From contig JAEUTZ010000026.1 of the NCBI GenBank assembly GCA_016787725.1, forward strand, positions 31,037 to 95,036: DNA of 64,000 bases. The letters run 5' to 3'. Under the pieces are notes generated by a model. The model saw only the letters and a program-made list of their open reading frames with translations, was not told the origin of the DNA and did no database searches. Numbering within the stretch: position 1 is the stretch's first letter; every line of letters begins with the position of its first letter. Positions 8,515 through 17,636 of this stretch are shown here, piece by piece. The DNA is from Cyclobacteriaceae bacterium. Lineage in GTDB: Bacteria; Bacteroidota; Bacteroidia; Cytophagales; Cyclobacteriaceae. The position numbers were made by a program, and so were the translations under genes.

Positions 8515-10065
8515 TTAATCAAGCCCACCTTTACGGGTGGCTTTGCGTTGCTCCGGCCATTTCATTTGTTCACCCGTTCGGGTATTGAGCGGTAAAACAC
8601 TCTTATCGCGCGAAGTTTTTTCCGGATCTTCACAGGCCATATAAACTAAGATGGCGGCCATGATCGCATTGCTGCGCACATCATCAAACACGATTTTATC
8701 ATAGGTATCCAGGTTCGTGTGCCAGGTAAAGGTTCCGTAATCCCAACTCAATGAACTTAACGAAAAACCCGGTGCACCTACCGCTACAAACGAAGCAAAG
8801 TCAGAGCCACCGCCTCCAGGTGAACCTGGAAAACGAGTCTCCAAATCTTTCTTAAATTCTTCCGGTACTTTCGTCAACCAGCGGGTGATGAAATCGTAGG
8901 AATGTAAAAATCCCTGACCGGTAATAGTTGCTACTCTTCCTGTACCATTGTCCTGATTGAAGAGCGCCTGCAGGTTGGCTACAATTTCAGGATGATCTTC
9001 CACAAAAGCCCGTGATCCGTTCAATCCCTGTTCTTCGCTACCCCAATGGCCAACTAAAATGGTTCGTTTAGGATTTGGATACACTTTCTTCAAAATCCGC
9101 ATCGCCTCCATCATCACCAATGTGCCGGTTCCGTTATCGGTGGCGCCTGTTCCGCCATCCCAGGAATCGAAGTGGGCGGAAAGCATAACGTACTCATTTG
9201 GCTTCGCTGTGCCTTTAATCTCAGCAACCGTATTGTAGGTGGGTACAATACCCGTCTCTTTTGAGTCGGTCCGCACACTGATTTTCGGTGCCTTGCCCGA
9301 TTCGGTAAGCCGGTATAACAGTCCATAATCCTCCAACATCAGGTCAATGGTTGGAACTTTCTTGGTGCGGGCACCAAAAATTTTATTCGCACCCGACCAC
9401 CGCGACCAGAAACTCATCACGATACCGGCTGCCCCTGCATTTTCCAGGACAACCGGCAGGGTGGCATTCGTGTTCCCGGTTTTCTTTATGCGCTCTGTCC
9501 AGGCATCGGTTTGTTTGGTTCGGTCAGCCTTCATCTTTTCAAATGACTCTTTGGTTCCAAACTCTTCCCAGTTATCATCATTGCGCCCCGTAGGTTGATT
9601 CATGGAAATCATCACAAACTTGCCTTTTACAGTAGGCAACCATTTTTGAAATGCCACGGAATCTGTAACATCCGGGATAATTACGACCTCACCTGTAACC
9701 GTTTTCCCTTTTGTTCCGGGGCTCCAGGCAAGTTGCGTCCCGGCCAGCGATTTAACCCAGGGCGCCACCATATCGATGTGCGTTACACCCCGCTCCCAGC
9801 CACGCCACTCACCCCACTTTTCATTGCGTGCCGGTATGCTCCAATCCGTGTATTTTGCTACCGCCCAGTCATGAGCCTGCTGCATTTTTGGTGAACCCAC
9901 CAACCGCGGACCAATCTGATCCATCAACTCATGGGCGAGTCTTTCAAGTTGCGAATTCTCAGTGGCTTCCTTTACAATGGCTTCCACAATCGGATCTTTT
10001 GTCTGGGCGAAGGCTACTCCTGGGGATATCAGGAGGATAAAAATCATTCGGATAGTAAACTTCAT
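8515..10065 (-). CDS. M28 family zinc peptidase, secreted
   Basis: A 516-residue exported aminopeptidase or carboxypeptidase of MEROPS family M28. It has a signal peptide ending GVAFAQ. A PA-like insert domain lies in the middle third (from about residue 130 to 260). The catalytic core shows the two-zinc ligands in order: LSAHFDSW, GATDNGTG, GHWGSEEQG, LFNQDNGTG and FTWHTNLDTYDKI. These residues match the expected His, Asp, Glu-Glu, Asp, His set, so it should be active. It probably degrades peptides in the periplasm or outside the cell. The stop is 20 bases from the shared terminator. The CoA-transferase gene upstream on the same strand ends 92 bases before it. Confidence 0.92.
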   Translation of the reverse strand: MKFTIRMIFILLISPGVAFAQTKDPIVEAIVKEATENSQLERLAHELMDQIGPRLVGSPKMQQAHDWAVAKYTDWSIPARNEKWGEWRGWERGVTHIDMVAPWVKSLAGTQLAWSPGTKGKTVTGEVVIIPDVTDSVAFQKWLPTVKGKFVMISMNQPTGRNDDNWEEFGTKESFEKMKADRTKQTDAWTERIKKTGNTNATLPVVLENAGAAGIVMSFWSRWSGANKIFGARTKKVPTIDLMLEDYGLLYRLTESGKAPKISVRTDSKETGIVPTYNTVAEIKGTAKPNEYVMLSAHFDSWDGGTGATDNGTGTLVMMEAMRILKKVYPNPKRTILVGHWGSEEQGLNGSRAFVEDHPEIVANLQALFNQDNGTGRVATITGQGFLHSYDFITRWLTKVPEEFKKDLETRFPGSPGGGGSDFASFVAVGAPGFSLSSLSWDYGTFTWHTNLDTYDKIVFDDVRSNAIMAAILVYMACEDPEKTSRDKSVLPLNTRTGEQMKWPEQRKATRKGGLD

Positions 10066-10157
10066 AGTTCAATGGTTAATGGAATCGAAGATACTGGCAG
10101 AAGACCAATCAGGATTTCCTTTTCCAGTGGAGGCAATTTTTCAGGCCCTGCGGTTGA

Positions 10158-11288
10158 TTACTTCTGGTTCAACCCATCCACAATTTCCCGGGTATGCTCT
10201 CCAAAATGCGGAGGCGGCAGCAAGGTACTTGTTGGCCAATCATGATTGATCGTGGCAACAAAATTTCTTACTCCTTGCAAAGAATTATGACCAAGCAAAA
10301 TTTCCCGGGCTGTGGGCATTTCAAAAACCTCTGCCATGTTTTGAATAAGACCGGCAGGAATCTTCTTTCGATGCAAAGACTGCATCAGCGCAGTTGATTC
10401 GATTTGCTCAATTGCCTTTTCAAGAAATTCATTCAATGCAGGGCGGTTATTTACACGTTCCGGATTGGCGCTGAATCGAACATCGTTTTCTAACTGTTTC
10501 AATCCAAGAACCTGGATCAAATCTAAAAACTGCCGATTGCTGCCGATTGCCAATAAAACCCGCTTTCCATCTTTGGTCAAAAAAGAATCGCCATACGGTG
10601 CAATGTTAGGATGGGCTGATCCTTGGCGTTTTGGAAGATGATGAGCCACCAACCAATTGCTGGCCTGATTTACCAACGAAGAAATGGCGGATTGGATCAG
10701 TGATACCTCCACAAAACTCCCCTGACCCGTCTTTTCTCGTTTCAACAACGCAAGCAACAACCCTTCCTTCAGGTGATGGGCAGCCAATACATCGATCAGG
10801 GCTACCGGCATCTTTGTGGGTGGTCCTTCGGCACTGCCGTTCAACTCCATGAACCCACTCTCGGCTTGAATAACAGCATCGTATCCAACACGATTCTGAT
10901 CCGGACCATATCCGGTAATTTGTCCGTAAATGAGGGTAGGATTAAGTGCTTTCAATTGGTGATAAGCAACTCCCAACTTATCAGCATCTCCAGGCTTATA
11001 ACTGGCAATTACTACATCACTTTGCCTTGCCAGCTGCAGAACAATACTTCTCTCATTGGCTGTATTTAAGTCCAGTGCAATCGATTTCTTCCCCCAATTT
11101 ACAGAGCAGAAGTAGGCCGATCGATCATCGGTTTGCTCGCCCATTCCTTTCCAGGTGCGCGTTACATCGCCTCCGCTGCTCAGGTTCTCCACTTTAATCA
11201 CCCCTGCGCCAAGCTCGGCAAAAAACTGACCCACACTGGGGCCGGCCAGCACCGATGCTAATTCCAGAACCTTTATTCCGTGCAACAT
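10158..11288 (-). CDS. Family III CoA-transferase (CaiB/BaiF type)
   Basis: A 376-residue enzyme that moves CoA between carboxylic acids. It opens with MLHGIKVLELASVLAGPSVG and continues FFAELGAGVIKVENL, the canonical start of the family. The catalytic Asp is expected at residue 166 in the segment PVALIDVLAA, which aligns with Asp169 of formyl-CoA transferase. The length is slightly short of the 400-430 of many members. Candidate substrates (for example alpha-methylacyl-CoA, carnitine, oxalate or succinate derivatives) cannot be separated. The gene is divergent from the TlpA-like lipoprotein with about 90 bases between them, and no acyl-CoA partner gene is adjacent. Confidence 0.9.
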   Translation of the reverse strand: MLHGIKVLELASVLAGPSVGQFFAELGAGVIKVENLSSGGDVTRTWKGMGEQTDDRSAYFCSVNWGKKSIALDLNTANERSIVLQLARQSDVVIASYKPGDADKLGVAYHQLKALNPTLIYGQITGYGPDQNRVGYDAVIQAESGFMELNGSAEGPPTKMPVALIDVLAAHHLKEGLLLALLKREKTGQGSFVEVSLIQSAISSLVNQASNWLVAHHLPKRQGSAHPNIAPYGDSFLTKDGKRVLLAIGSNRQFLDLIQVLGLKQLENDVRFSANPERVNNRPALNEFLEKAIEQIESTALMQSLHRKKIPAGLIQNMAEVFEMPTAREILLGHNSLQGVRNFVATINHDWPTSTLLPPPHFGEHTREIVDGLNQK

Positions 11289-11379
11289 GAAAAGACGTTT
11301 GTTATTAGTCCGTTAAACGACAACGAAAATAGAATCATTTGTCGCATTTTTGTGTTTTGCCTCGAAGTAAATAAAGACT

Positions 11380-12606
11380 ATGCGATTTATATTATTATCC
11401 CTGCTTGGATTTCTATTGATTACCTGTTCCTCAAAGACTGCCGAAATAAAAACCGGAATCTGGCGCGGTGTACTGGAAATTCAAGGGGAACACCTGCCTT
11501 TCAATTTTGAAGTGATCCAGGATGCCACCGGAGGCCTGGACGCTATCCTTCACAATGCTGAAGAACGGTTGCTGCTAGACGAGGTGGAATTTCAAGGTGA
11601 CTCGCTGAATATGGTATTGCATGTCTTCGATGCCTATCTACGGGCAACAGTGAAAGGGGATAGCCTGATTGGTCTTTTCAATCTCAATTACAACCCCAGT
11701 TACAAGGTTCCCTTCAAAGCAAAGTATGGGCAGGATTTCCGGTTCATTCAACCTGCCAATAACATTGTGACCAAAAATTTTACCGGGAAATATGAGGTAC
11801 AATTTTTCAATGAAAAAGACACATCGCGTGCCATTGCACTGATTGAACAAACCGATGGGTATGCCAGGGGTTCATTTGTCACTTCCACCGGTGATTACCG
11901 GTATCTTGAAGGAGCTGTTGTCAATGATACCTTACACCTCAGTGCTTTTGATGGCAATCATGCTTATCTATTTGAGGTGGTGCAACCAACTGATTCAACA
12001 TTGGCGGGCGGCCATTGGCTGGGCAAAACCCGATTTCGTAACTGGTCCGGAAAGCTCAATGATAACGCTCAACTTCCGGACGCAGAATCATTAACCTTCC
12101 TGAAACCAGGATATGAAAAAATAGAATTCAGCTTTCCCGACCTGAATGGAAACGCGGTGACACTCTCGGACGATCGCTTCAAGAACAAGGTGGTTGTGCT
12201 GCAAATCTTTGGCACCTGGTGCCCCAATTGTATGGACGAAACTAAATTTCTTGCCCCCTGGTATGAAGCAAATAAAGGTCGTGGTGTTGAAATCATAGGT
12301 CTGGCCTACGAACGCAAAGACGATTTTACCTATGCCAGCGAACGTGTTAAGAAAATGAAGGCTAAATTGAATGTTCCTTATGAATTTTTAATTGCCGGAG
12401 TCAACGACAATGCGAAAGCCGCAGAGACGTTACCCATGCTGAACAAGGTGGTTGCTTTTCCAACCACGATTTTTATTGGTAAAGATGGAAAAGTGAAACA
12501 CATTCATACCGGTTTTGAAGGACCGGGTACCGGTATTTATTACGAACAGTTTAAGGAACGGTTTAATCAAATCATCAATGAACTTTTAGCAGAGAATCCG
12601 GCTTAA
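11380..12606 (+). CDS. TlpA-like thioredoxin-domain lipoprotein
   Basis: A 408-residue envelope protein. The signal sequence ends LLITC with Cys16 as the probable lipidated residue. Residues 20 to about 250 form a beta-rich N-terminal domain of the kind seen before TlpA/ResA domains in Bacteroidota. The C-terminal thioredoxin fold begins near residue 255 and carries the redox motif WCPNC (Cys281 and Cys284), then the cis-proline loop [15 protein letters not shown]. It should reduce or oxidise disulfides in the periplasm, for example in cytochrome c maturation or oxidative stress, but the partner is unknown. mnmA starts 7 bases after its stop, so the two are likely co-transcribed. Confidence 0.88.
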   Translation: MRFILLSLLGFLLITCSSKTAEIKTGIWRGVLEIQGEHLPFNFEVIQDATGGLDAILHNAEERLLLDEVEFQGDSLNMVLHVFDAYLRATVKGDSLIGLFNLNYNPSYKVPFKAKYGQDFRFIQPANNIVTKNFTGKYEVQFFNEKDTSRAIALIEQTDGYARGSFVTSTGDYRYLEGAVVNDTLHLSAFDGNHAYLFEVVQPTDSTLAGGHWLGKTRFRNWSGKLNDNAQLPDAESLTFLKPGYEKIEFSFPDLNGNAVTLSDDRFKNKVVVLQIFGTWCPNCMDETKFLAPWYEANKGRGVEIIGLAYERKDDFTYASERVKKMKAKLNVPYEFLIAGVNDNAKAAETLPMLNKVVAFPTTIFIGKDGKVKHIHTGFEGPGTGIYYEQFKERFNQIINELLAENPA

Positions 12607-12613
12607 TAAGAAA

Positions 12614-13789
12614 ATGAAAAAACGAGTTGTCGTTGGACTTTCCGGAGGTGTTGATTCCAGCGTAGCGGCCTACTTATTAAAAGAGCAAGGCTACGAGGTG
12701 ATCGGCATGTTCATGAAAAACTGGCACGATGACTCGGTTACCATCAGTAACGAATGCCCCTGGCTGGATGACAGCAACGATGCCATGATTGTAGCCCAAC
12801 ATCTGGGAATTCCCTTTCAGGCAATTGACTTAAGTAAGGAGTACAAAGAGCGGATTGTGGATTATATGTTTGCCGAATATCAACGCGGCCGAACGCCAAA
12901 TCCGGATATATTATGCAATCGTGAAATCAAGTTTGATGTGTTTCTGAATGCCGCCTTGAAAATCGGAGCGGACTTTGTGGCCACCGGCCACTATTGCCGG
13001 AAAGGTGAAATTCAAAAAGATGGTAAAGCCTATTTTCAACTGTTGGCGGGAAAAGATCCGAACAAAGACCAGAGTTATTTTCTCTGTCAACTTACACAGA
13101 GGCAACTTTCAACGGCATTGTTCCCGATTGGAGAATTAGTGAAGCCGGAAGTGCGTGCCATTGCCAAAAAAGCAGGGTTGGCTACGGCTGATAAAAAAGA
13201 TTCGCAAGGGCTTTGTTTTGTTGGCAAAGTGCACCTGCCTGACTTTCTGCAACAGCGGTTGGAACCTAAAAAGGGGACCGTAATTGAGGTGCCTAATGAC
13301 TCCCTTGCATTTAATAATGAAGTTGATGAGCCGGATCTGATCACCTTAACGAAGCCTCATGTGCTGAATCCGGAATTGGGCGAGGTGGTGGGTGAACACA
13401 ATGGTGCTCATTTCTACACCATTGGGCAACGCAGAGGTCTTAATATTGGTGGATATGAAAGACCCCTGTTCGTTATTGGTACTGATACGGAGGCAAATGT
13501 GATTTACACAGGCAGTGGCGATGATCATCCGGGACTCTACCGGAAAGGCTTGTTCATTCCGAATGCAGACGAACATTGGATCCGGGAGGATTTAAAATTG
13601 AAGGCAGGGGAATCGAGACCCTATCGGGCCCGGATCCGCTATCGACAACCCCTTGAGCCTTGTACCCTTCACAAAAAAGAGGATGGTCTTTATATTGTCT
13701 TTGATCGGCCCCAACGAGGTGTAACCCCGGGTCAGTTTGCTGCCTGGTACGAGGATAATGAATTGATTGGGTCCGGAGTGATTCATTAA
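12614..13789 (+). CDS. mnmA: tRNA 2-thiouridine(34) synthase
   Basis: A 391-residue enzyme that thiolates uridine 34 of tRNA-Lys, -Glu and -Gln, using sulfur relayed to it and ATP to activate the base. The PP-loop SGGVDSS is at residues 10-16. The two catalytic cysteines are Cys101 (in [13 protein letters not shown]) and Cys201 (in [10 protein letters not shown]), which match the nucleophile and the persulfide-carrying Cys of the E. coli enzyme. The C-terminal beta-barrel ([21 protein letters not shown]) follows. It starts 7 bases after the TlpA-like gene and ends directly against the stop of the convergent DUF502 gene, with no terminator in between. Confidence 0.97.
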   Translation: MKKRVVVGLSGGVDSSVAAYLLKEQGYEVIGMFMKNWHDDSVTISNECPWLDDSNDAMIVAQHLGIPFQAIDLSKEYKERIVDYMFAEYQRGRTPNPDILCNREIKFDVFLNAALKIGADFVATGHYCRKGEIQKDGKAYFQLLAGKDPNKDQSYFLCQLTQRQLSTALFPIGELVKPEVRAIAKKAGLATADKKDSQGLCFVGKVHLPDFLQQRLEPKKGTVIEVPNDSLAFNNEVDEPDLITLTKPHVLNPELGEVVGEHNGAHFYTIGQRRGLNIGGYERPLFVIGTDTEANVIYTGSGDDHPGLYRKGLFIPNADEHWIREDLKLKAGESRPYRARIRYRQPLEPCTLHKKEDGLYIVFDRPQRGVTPGQFAAWYEDNELIGSGVIH

Positions 13790-14353
13790 TTACTGGTCTT
13801 TAAATCCTGAAATTCCACCGGACACAATGAACTTCATTGCAGAAGGGCCTGAGATGTTCAATGGTTTTATACTTGCTCTGGGTACAAGAAAATGATTGCC
13901 TGAAAACGCATAGGAGTGAGGAAAATAAACGGCTACCATATCGGTTAATCCCAAATCAGAAAGATCTTCCTGCGTGACAAATCCAATCTGGTGCAGGGTA
14001 TTCTCTTTGTTGATGGTAACGAGCACCGGTTTATTGAACTTTCGTTTATCGCCCACGAAGGCTCCGATCAAATCCTTTAACGAAGAATAAATCAGTTTGA
14101 TTAATGGGATGCGGTTGATCACATGGTCAAACCAGTCGGTTACCGTGCGCACCGCAAAGTTGGAAGTGAGGTACCCAAACAGGGTAATGACTACGAAGAT
14201 GATGAGAAAGCCTAACCCCGGATAGGGTAAGTTGAGCAGGCCATCGAGTTGAGCAAATGACCAAAATACAAAATACCCGGTGGCCAGTAAGGGAACGATA
14301 AATAACATGCCGCTAAAGAAGTACCGGGCAATGGTTCGCAAGGTGTTTTTCAT
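13790..14353 (-). CDS. DUF502 family membrane protein
   Basis: A 187-residue inner-membrane protein of the DUF502 family, whose function is unknown. Two hydrophobic segments (around 12-32 and 43-66) flank a short loop. They are followed by the conserved region INRIPLIKLIYSSLKDLIGAF and a soluble beta-rich tail that ends with GISGFKDQ. It sits just after the nqr operon terminator; a -7-like box TAATTTTG lies at 14359-14366, 5 bases before the ATG. Its stop codon abuts the mnmA stop on the other strand. Confidence 0.85.
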   Translation of the reverse strand: MKNTLRTIARYFFSGMLFIVPLLATGYFVFWSFAQLDGLLNLPYPGLGFLIIFVVITLFGYLTSNFAVRTVTDWFDHVINRIPLIKLIYSSLKDLIGAFVGDKRKFNKPVLVTINKENTLHQIGFVTQEDLSDLGLTDMVAVYFPHSYAFSGNHFLVPRASIKPLNISGPSAMKFIVSGGISGFKDQ

Positions 14354-14363
14354 GGGTACAAAA

Positions 14364-14396
14364 TTAAAAAGGCTTCCGCACGATTCGGAAGCCTTT
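14364..14396 (-). terminator. Terminator of the nqr operon
   Basis: On the minus strand an 11-bp perfect stem (AAAGGCTTCCG with CGGAAGCCTTT, loop of 7) is followed by TTAATTTT. It starts 21 bases after the nqrE stop and separates nqr from the DUF502 gene. Confidence 0.88.
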
Positions 14397-14417
14397 CCAT
14401 TTCCATTTCGTTACGAT

Positions 14418-15032
14418 TTATAAGGAGAATCCTAAGAAACTCAAAAACCCAAGCGACATCAGGCCTACGAGGATAAAGGTAATGCCAAGGCCACGCAGGG
14501 GAGCCGGTACGTTTGAATACTTCATTTTTTCGCGAACCCCAGCCAATGCAACGATTGCTAACATCCAACCAATGCCCGATCCAAATCCAAAAACAGTTGC
14601 TTCGGCCAGATTGTAAGGCCGTCCTACCATGAATAGGGATCCTCCAAGGATGGCACAGTTTACTGCGATCAATGGCAGGAATATTCCAAGCGAACCGTAA
14701 AGGGCTGGCGAAAATTTTTCAACGGCCATTTCAGTAAGCTGAACCATCGCTGCAATTACTGCGATAAAGACAATAAACTGCAGAAATGTTAAATCAATTG
14801 TTGCCAAGTCAGGACTTATCCAACCTAACGCGCCTTGCACTAAAATATAATTTTGAATTAGCCAATTGATCGGAATCGTAACGCCTAACACAAAAATAAC
14901 GGCCAACCCCAAACCGAAGGCTGTCTTTACTTTTTTGGAAACCGCCAGGTACGAGCACATTCCTAAAAAGTAAGCAAAGATCATGTTATCAATGAAGATT
15001 GATCGAACGCCTATGCTGATAAGATTTTCCAT
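14418..15032 (-). CDS. nqrE: Na+-translocating NADH:quinone reductase subunit E
   Basis: A 204-residue integral membrane subunit with six hydrophobic segments. It opens [20 protein letters not shown] and continues [13 protein letters not shown], where the conserved Cys helps bind the intramembrane iron cluster shared by NqrD and NqrE. The symmetric CAILGG motif ([11 protein letters not shown]) supplies the other Cys. The gene is the last of the operon: 12 bases separate it from nqrD, and a terminator follows within 25 bases. The gene for NqrF, the NADH- and FAD-binding subunit usually found next, is missing. Confidence 0.96.
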   Translation of the reverse strand: MENLISIGVRSIFIDNMIFAYFLGMCSYLAVSKKVKTAFGLGLAVIFVLGVTIPINWLIQNYILVQGALGWISPDLATIDLTFLQFIVFIAVIAAMVQLTEMAVEKFSPALYGSLGIFLPLIAVNCAILGGSLFMVGRPYNLAEATVFGFGSGIGWMLAIVALAGVREKMKYSNVPAPLRGLGITFILVGLMSLGFLSFLGFSL

Positions 15033-15044
15033 ACGTTAATACTG

Positions 15045-15710
15045 TTAGTGAGTTTCGCGATAGCCGTTGATGGAACGCTGAACCCATATGATGATCCCGA
15101 CTAAAATACATGCTCCTGCCGGCAACAACATTAAACCGTTGCCTTGATAATGAACGCCCATTGCTTCAAACACCTTGAACCCAAAAATCGAACCGCCCCC
15201 GAGAAGTTCTCTAAAAAACCCAATGATCAATAAGATCATTCCATATCCAAATCCATTGCCAAGACCATCCAACATGGAAGGACCCGGCTTATTGCCCATA
15301 GCAAAGGCTTCCAGTCGGCCCATCACTATACAATTGGTAATAATCAATCCCACAAAAACGGATAGTTGCTTCCAAACATCATACACATAAGCTTTTAGCA
15401 ATTGATCTACCATGATAACCCATAGTGATACAATTCCCAACTGCACGATGATTCGAATTCGACTTGGGATGGTATTGCGAATCAAAGAAATGATCACATT
15501 GGAACTGGCCGTAACCACGGTAAGCGCAATGGCCATTACCATGGCGGGCTTCATTTGCGTAGTAACTGCCAAGGCAGAGCAAACTCCCAGAACCTGAACC
15601 GTAATCGGATTATCGATATCAAGGGGATTGGTCATCAGTTTCCGGTTCTTTTTTGAGAACAAGGGCTCCGCTTTCTTTACCGGTGCAACCGCTATCGCTT
15701 CTGTGCTCAT
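15045..15710 (-). CDS. nqrD: Na+-translocating NADH:quinone reductase subunit D
   Basis: A 221-residue membrane subunit homologous to NqrE. It has a cytoplasmic N-terminal stretch of about 35 residues ending KKNRKLMTNPLDIDNPITVQ, then six hydrophobic segments. The paired Cys motifs are GVCSALAVTTQMKPA and TNCIVMGRLEAFAM. Together with NqrE it forms the Na+ channel and binds an iron centre within the membrane. Its ATG overlaps the end of nqrC by 4 bases, a sign of translational coupling. Confidence 0.96.
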   Translation of the reverse strand: MSTEAIAVAPVKKAEPLFSKKNRKLMTNPLDIDNPITVQVLGVCSALAVTTQMKPAMVMAIALTVVTASSNVIISLIRNTIPSRIRIIVQLGIVSLWVIMVDQLLKAYVYDVWKQLSVFVGLIITNCIVMGRLEAFAMGNKPGPSMLDGLGNGFGYGMILLIIGFFRELLGGGSIFGFKVFEAMGVHYQGNGLMLLPAGACILVGIIIWVQRSINGYRETH

Positions 15711-16435
15711 AAATTCGCTTGTTGGTTTGTTCCTTTATTCTTTTCAAGATACTTCTGATAACACCCAAAGTACTCCTTTAACATGTTGTTAACTCCTTTT
15801 GCTGTTAATGTTGCTCCAGACATACCATCCACTTTATGAGGGTCTTGCGAATAATCCATTCCTTCTCCCTTTTGCATTACCACCGAAACCAGGGTTGTTG
15901 CCTGAAAAATCTGCTTGCCCTTATACCGATCCTGAATTTCAGCGCTCGCGATGCGGGCCCCCAGCCCTGGTGTTTCGCCTACATGTGAGTAACTGACTCC
16001 CTTGATGGTGTTAAAATCTGATTCAAGAGCCACGTATCCTGCAATCGTATTCCATAATCCAAAACCAAATACCGGTATCACTGCACTCTCCACCTTGTTG
16101 GGGTCTGTGGCACTCAAAAATTCATAAATTGGCAATAAACGATCTTCCGGGCGCTTCTTATATTCGGCTCCAACATTTACATCCGCTGCCTTCTTATCAA
16201 CAGGATTTCCATTAAAATCAATAACCAATTCCCGGATACGGGTTTGATAGAGCGTTGTAATATCAGTTCCCTTTTCTAACACAACTACAGTGGAAAGTAT
16301 ATTTGACTTTCGCTCCAATTCAATGTTCGCATCTTGCCTTGGCTTCAGCGCCTGAGAGGCAAATGCCAGTAAGCCGCCACACACGATGGTGAGTATGGCC
16401 GAATACATAATGATGTAAAGATTAGACTGTCGCAC
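15707..16435 (-). CDS. nqrC: Na+-translocating NADH:quinone reductase subunit C
   Basis: A periplasmic subunit with one N-terminal membrane anchor, carrying covalent FMN. The flavinylation motif SGATLT is present in DGMSGATLTAKG, with the modified Thr at residue 209. I prefer the GTG start at 16435, which gives 242 residues beginning VRQSNLYIIMYSAILTIVCG, because it sits 6 bases after GGAGGT and matches the usual N terminus of Bacteroidota NqrC. The ATG at 16462 would add nine residues and overlap nqrB by 41 bases. With the GTG start the overlap is 14 bases. The Thr needs ApbE for flavin attachment, and no apbE is in the window. Confidence 0.93.
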   Translation of the reverse strand: MRQSNLYIIMYSAILTIVCGGLLAFASQALKPRQDANIELERKSNILSTVVVLEKGTDITTLYQTRIRELVIDFNGNPVDKKAADVNVGAEYKKRPEDRLLPIYEFLSATDPNKVESAVIPVFGFGLWNTIAGYVALESDFNTIKGVSYSHVGETPGLGARIASAEIQDRYKGKQIFQATTLVSVVMQKGEGMDYSQDPHKVDGMSGATLTAKGVNNMLKEYFGCYQKYLEKNKGTNQQANL

Positions 16436-17624
16436 GTTGTAACCTCCGTTTTTTGTTAGCACTAATTACAAAATAATCAATCAGCGGGGCGAAAACGTTC
16501 ATTAGTAATATCGCCAGCATGATTCCTTCCGGATAAGCCGGATTAAACACCCGTATTAATACGGTAAAGACGCCAATTAAAATACCATAGACCCATTTGC
16601 CCGATTCTGTTTGAGAAGCGGTTACCGGATCGGTTGCCATAAACACCGCTCCAAAGGCCAAGCCTCCAATCACCAAATGATAATGAGCCGGCATCTCCAT
16701 GAAGGCATTGCCACCGATCAAGTTCAGCAATAAGCCCATGGCATAAGCACCACCAAACACACTGAAAATAATTTTCCAGCTGCCGGTACCGGTGGCGATA
16801 AGAATAGCAGCTCCGATCAAACACATAAGAGTTGAGGTCTCCCCGATAGAACCTGGTCTGATGCCCATGAACAGATTAGAAAGTGTGAAAACTCCTTCAT
16901 TCCAGCCAGCGCCAAATGAATTTAGTGCGGTAACTACTGACTCACCGGTAGTCACAGACTCAGCTCCAATTGAAAGAGGAGTTGCGCCCGAATAACCCGC
17001 TACTGCCTGGGCATCGCCCAGGTATGTCCAAACACTGCCGGAAATATCGGTAGGGTAAGCAAAATACAAGAATGCCCGTGCGGTTAAGGCGATGTTAACT
17101 ACATTCATTCCCGTTCCGCCAAAAGCTTCCTTTCCAATAATTACTGCAAAGGCGGTAGCCACAGCCACCTGCCATAGTGGAATATCCGGAGGCATCACCA
17201 GGGGAATCAACATTCCAGTAACCAAAAATCCTTCGTTTACCGGGTGCTTCCGCAGAATAGCAAAAACAAATTCGATTCCTAACCCCACTCCATACGATAC
17301 AATGACGATGGGGATCACCTGAATTGCCCCGATTAAAAACTTATCACCCATGGTTGCGCCAGCCTGGCCAATCGCCATAAAGTGCTGATGGCCGACATTC
17401 CAGATTCCAAACACCAGACACGGGAGCATGGCCACGATGACGGTCATCATCAAACGCTTCAAGTCAATGGCATCCCGGATTTGCGCTCCTTTCTGTCCAT
17501 TGGTGGTATTCGGTGCGAACAGGAAAGTTTCCATGGCTTCGTAAGCATAGAAATACTTCTCCAGCTTGCCACCTTTCTCAAATTGGTGCTTTACCTTATC
17601 CAGCTGATTTCTTAAAAACTTCAT
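16422..17624 (-). CDS. nqrB: Na+-translocating NADH:quinone reductase subunit B
   Basis: A 400-residue membrane subunit with about ten hydrophobic segments. It binds FMN covalently at the Thr of SGATPLS (residue 215) and riboflavin non-covalently, and it reduces ubiquinone or menaquinone with NqrA. The N-terminal cytoplasmic part begins MKFLRNQLDKVKHQFEKGGK, typical of the subunit. It follows nqrA by 12 bases. The last 14 bases overlap the proposed nqrC start. Confidence 0.97.
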   Translation of the reverse strand: MKFLRNQLDKVKHQFEKGGKLEKYFYAYEAMETFLFAPNTTNGQKGAQIRDAIDLKRLMMTVIVAMLPCLVFGIWNVGHQHFMAIGQAGATMGDKFLIGAIQVIPIVIVSYGVGLGIEFVFAILRKHPVNEGFLVTGMLIPLVMPPDIPLWQVAVATAFAVIIGKEAFGGTGMNVVNIALTARAFLYFAYPTDISGSVWTYLGDAQAVAGYSGATPLSIGAESVTTGESVVTALNSFGAGWNEGVFTLSNLFMGIRPGSIGETSTLMCLIGAAILIATGTGSWKIIFSVFGGAYAMGLLLNLIGGNAFMEMPAHYHLVIGGLAFGAVFMATDPVTASQTESGKWVYGILIGVFTVLIRVFNPAYPEGIMLAILLMNVFAPLIDYFVISANKKRRLQRATV

Positions 17625-17636
17625 CTACAAACAGAA

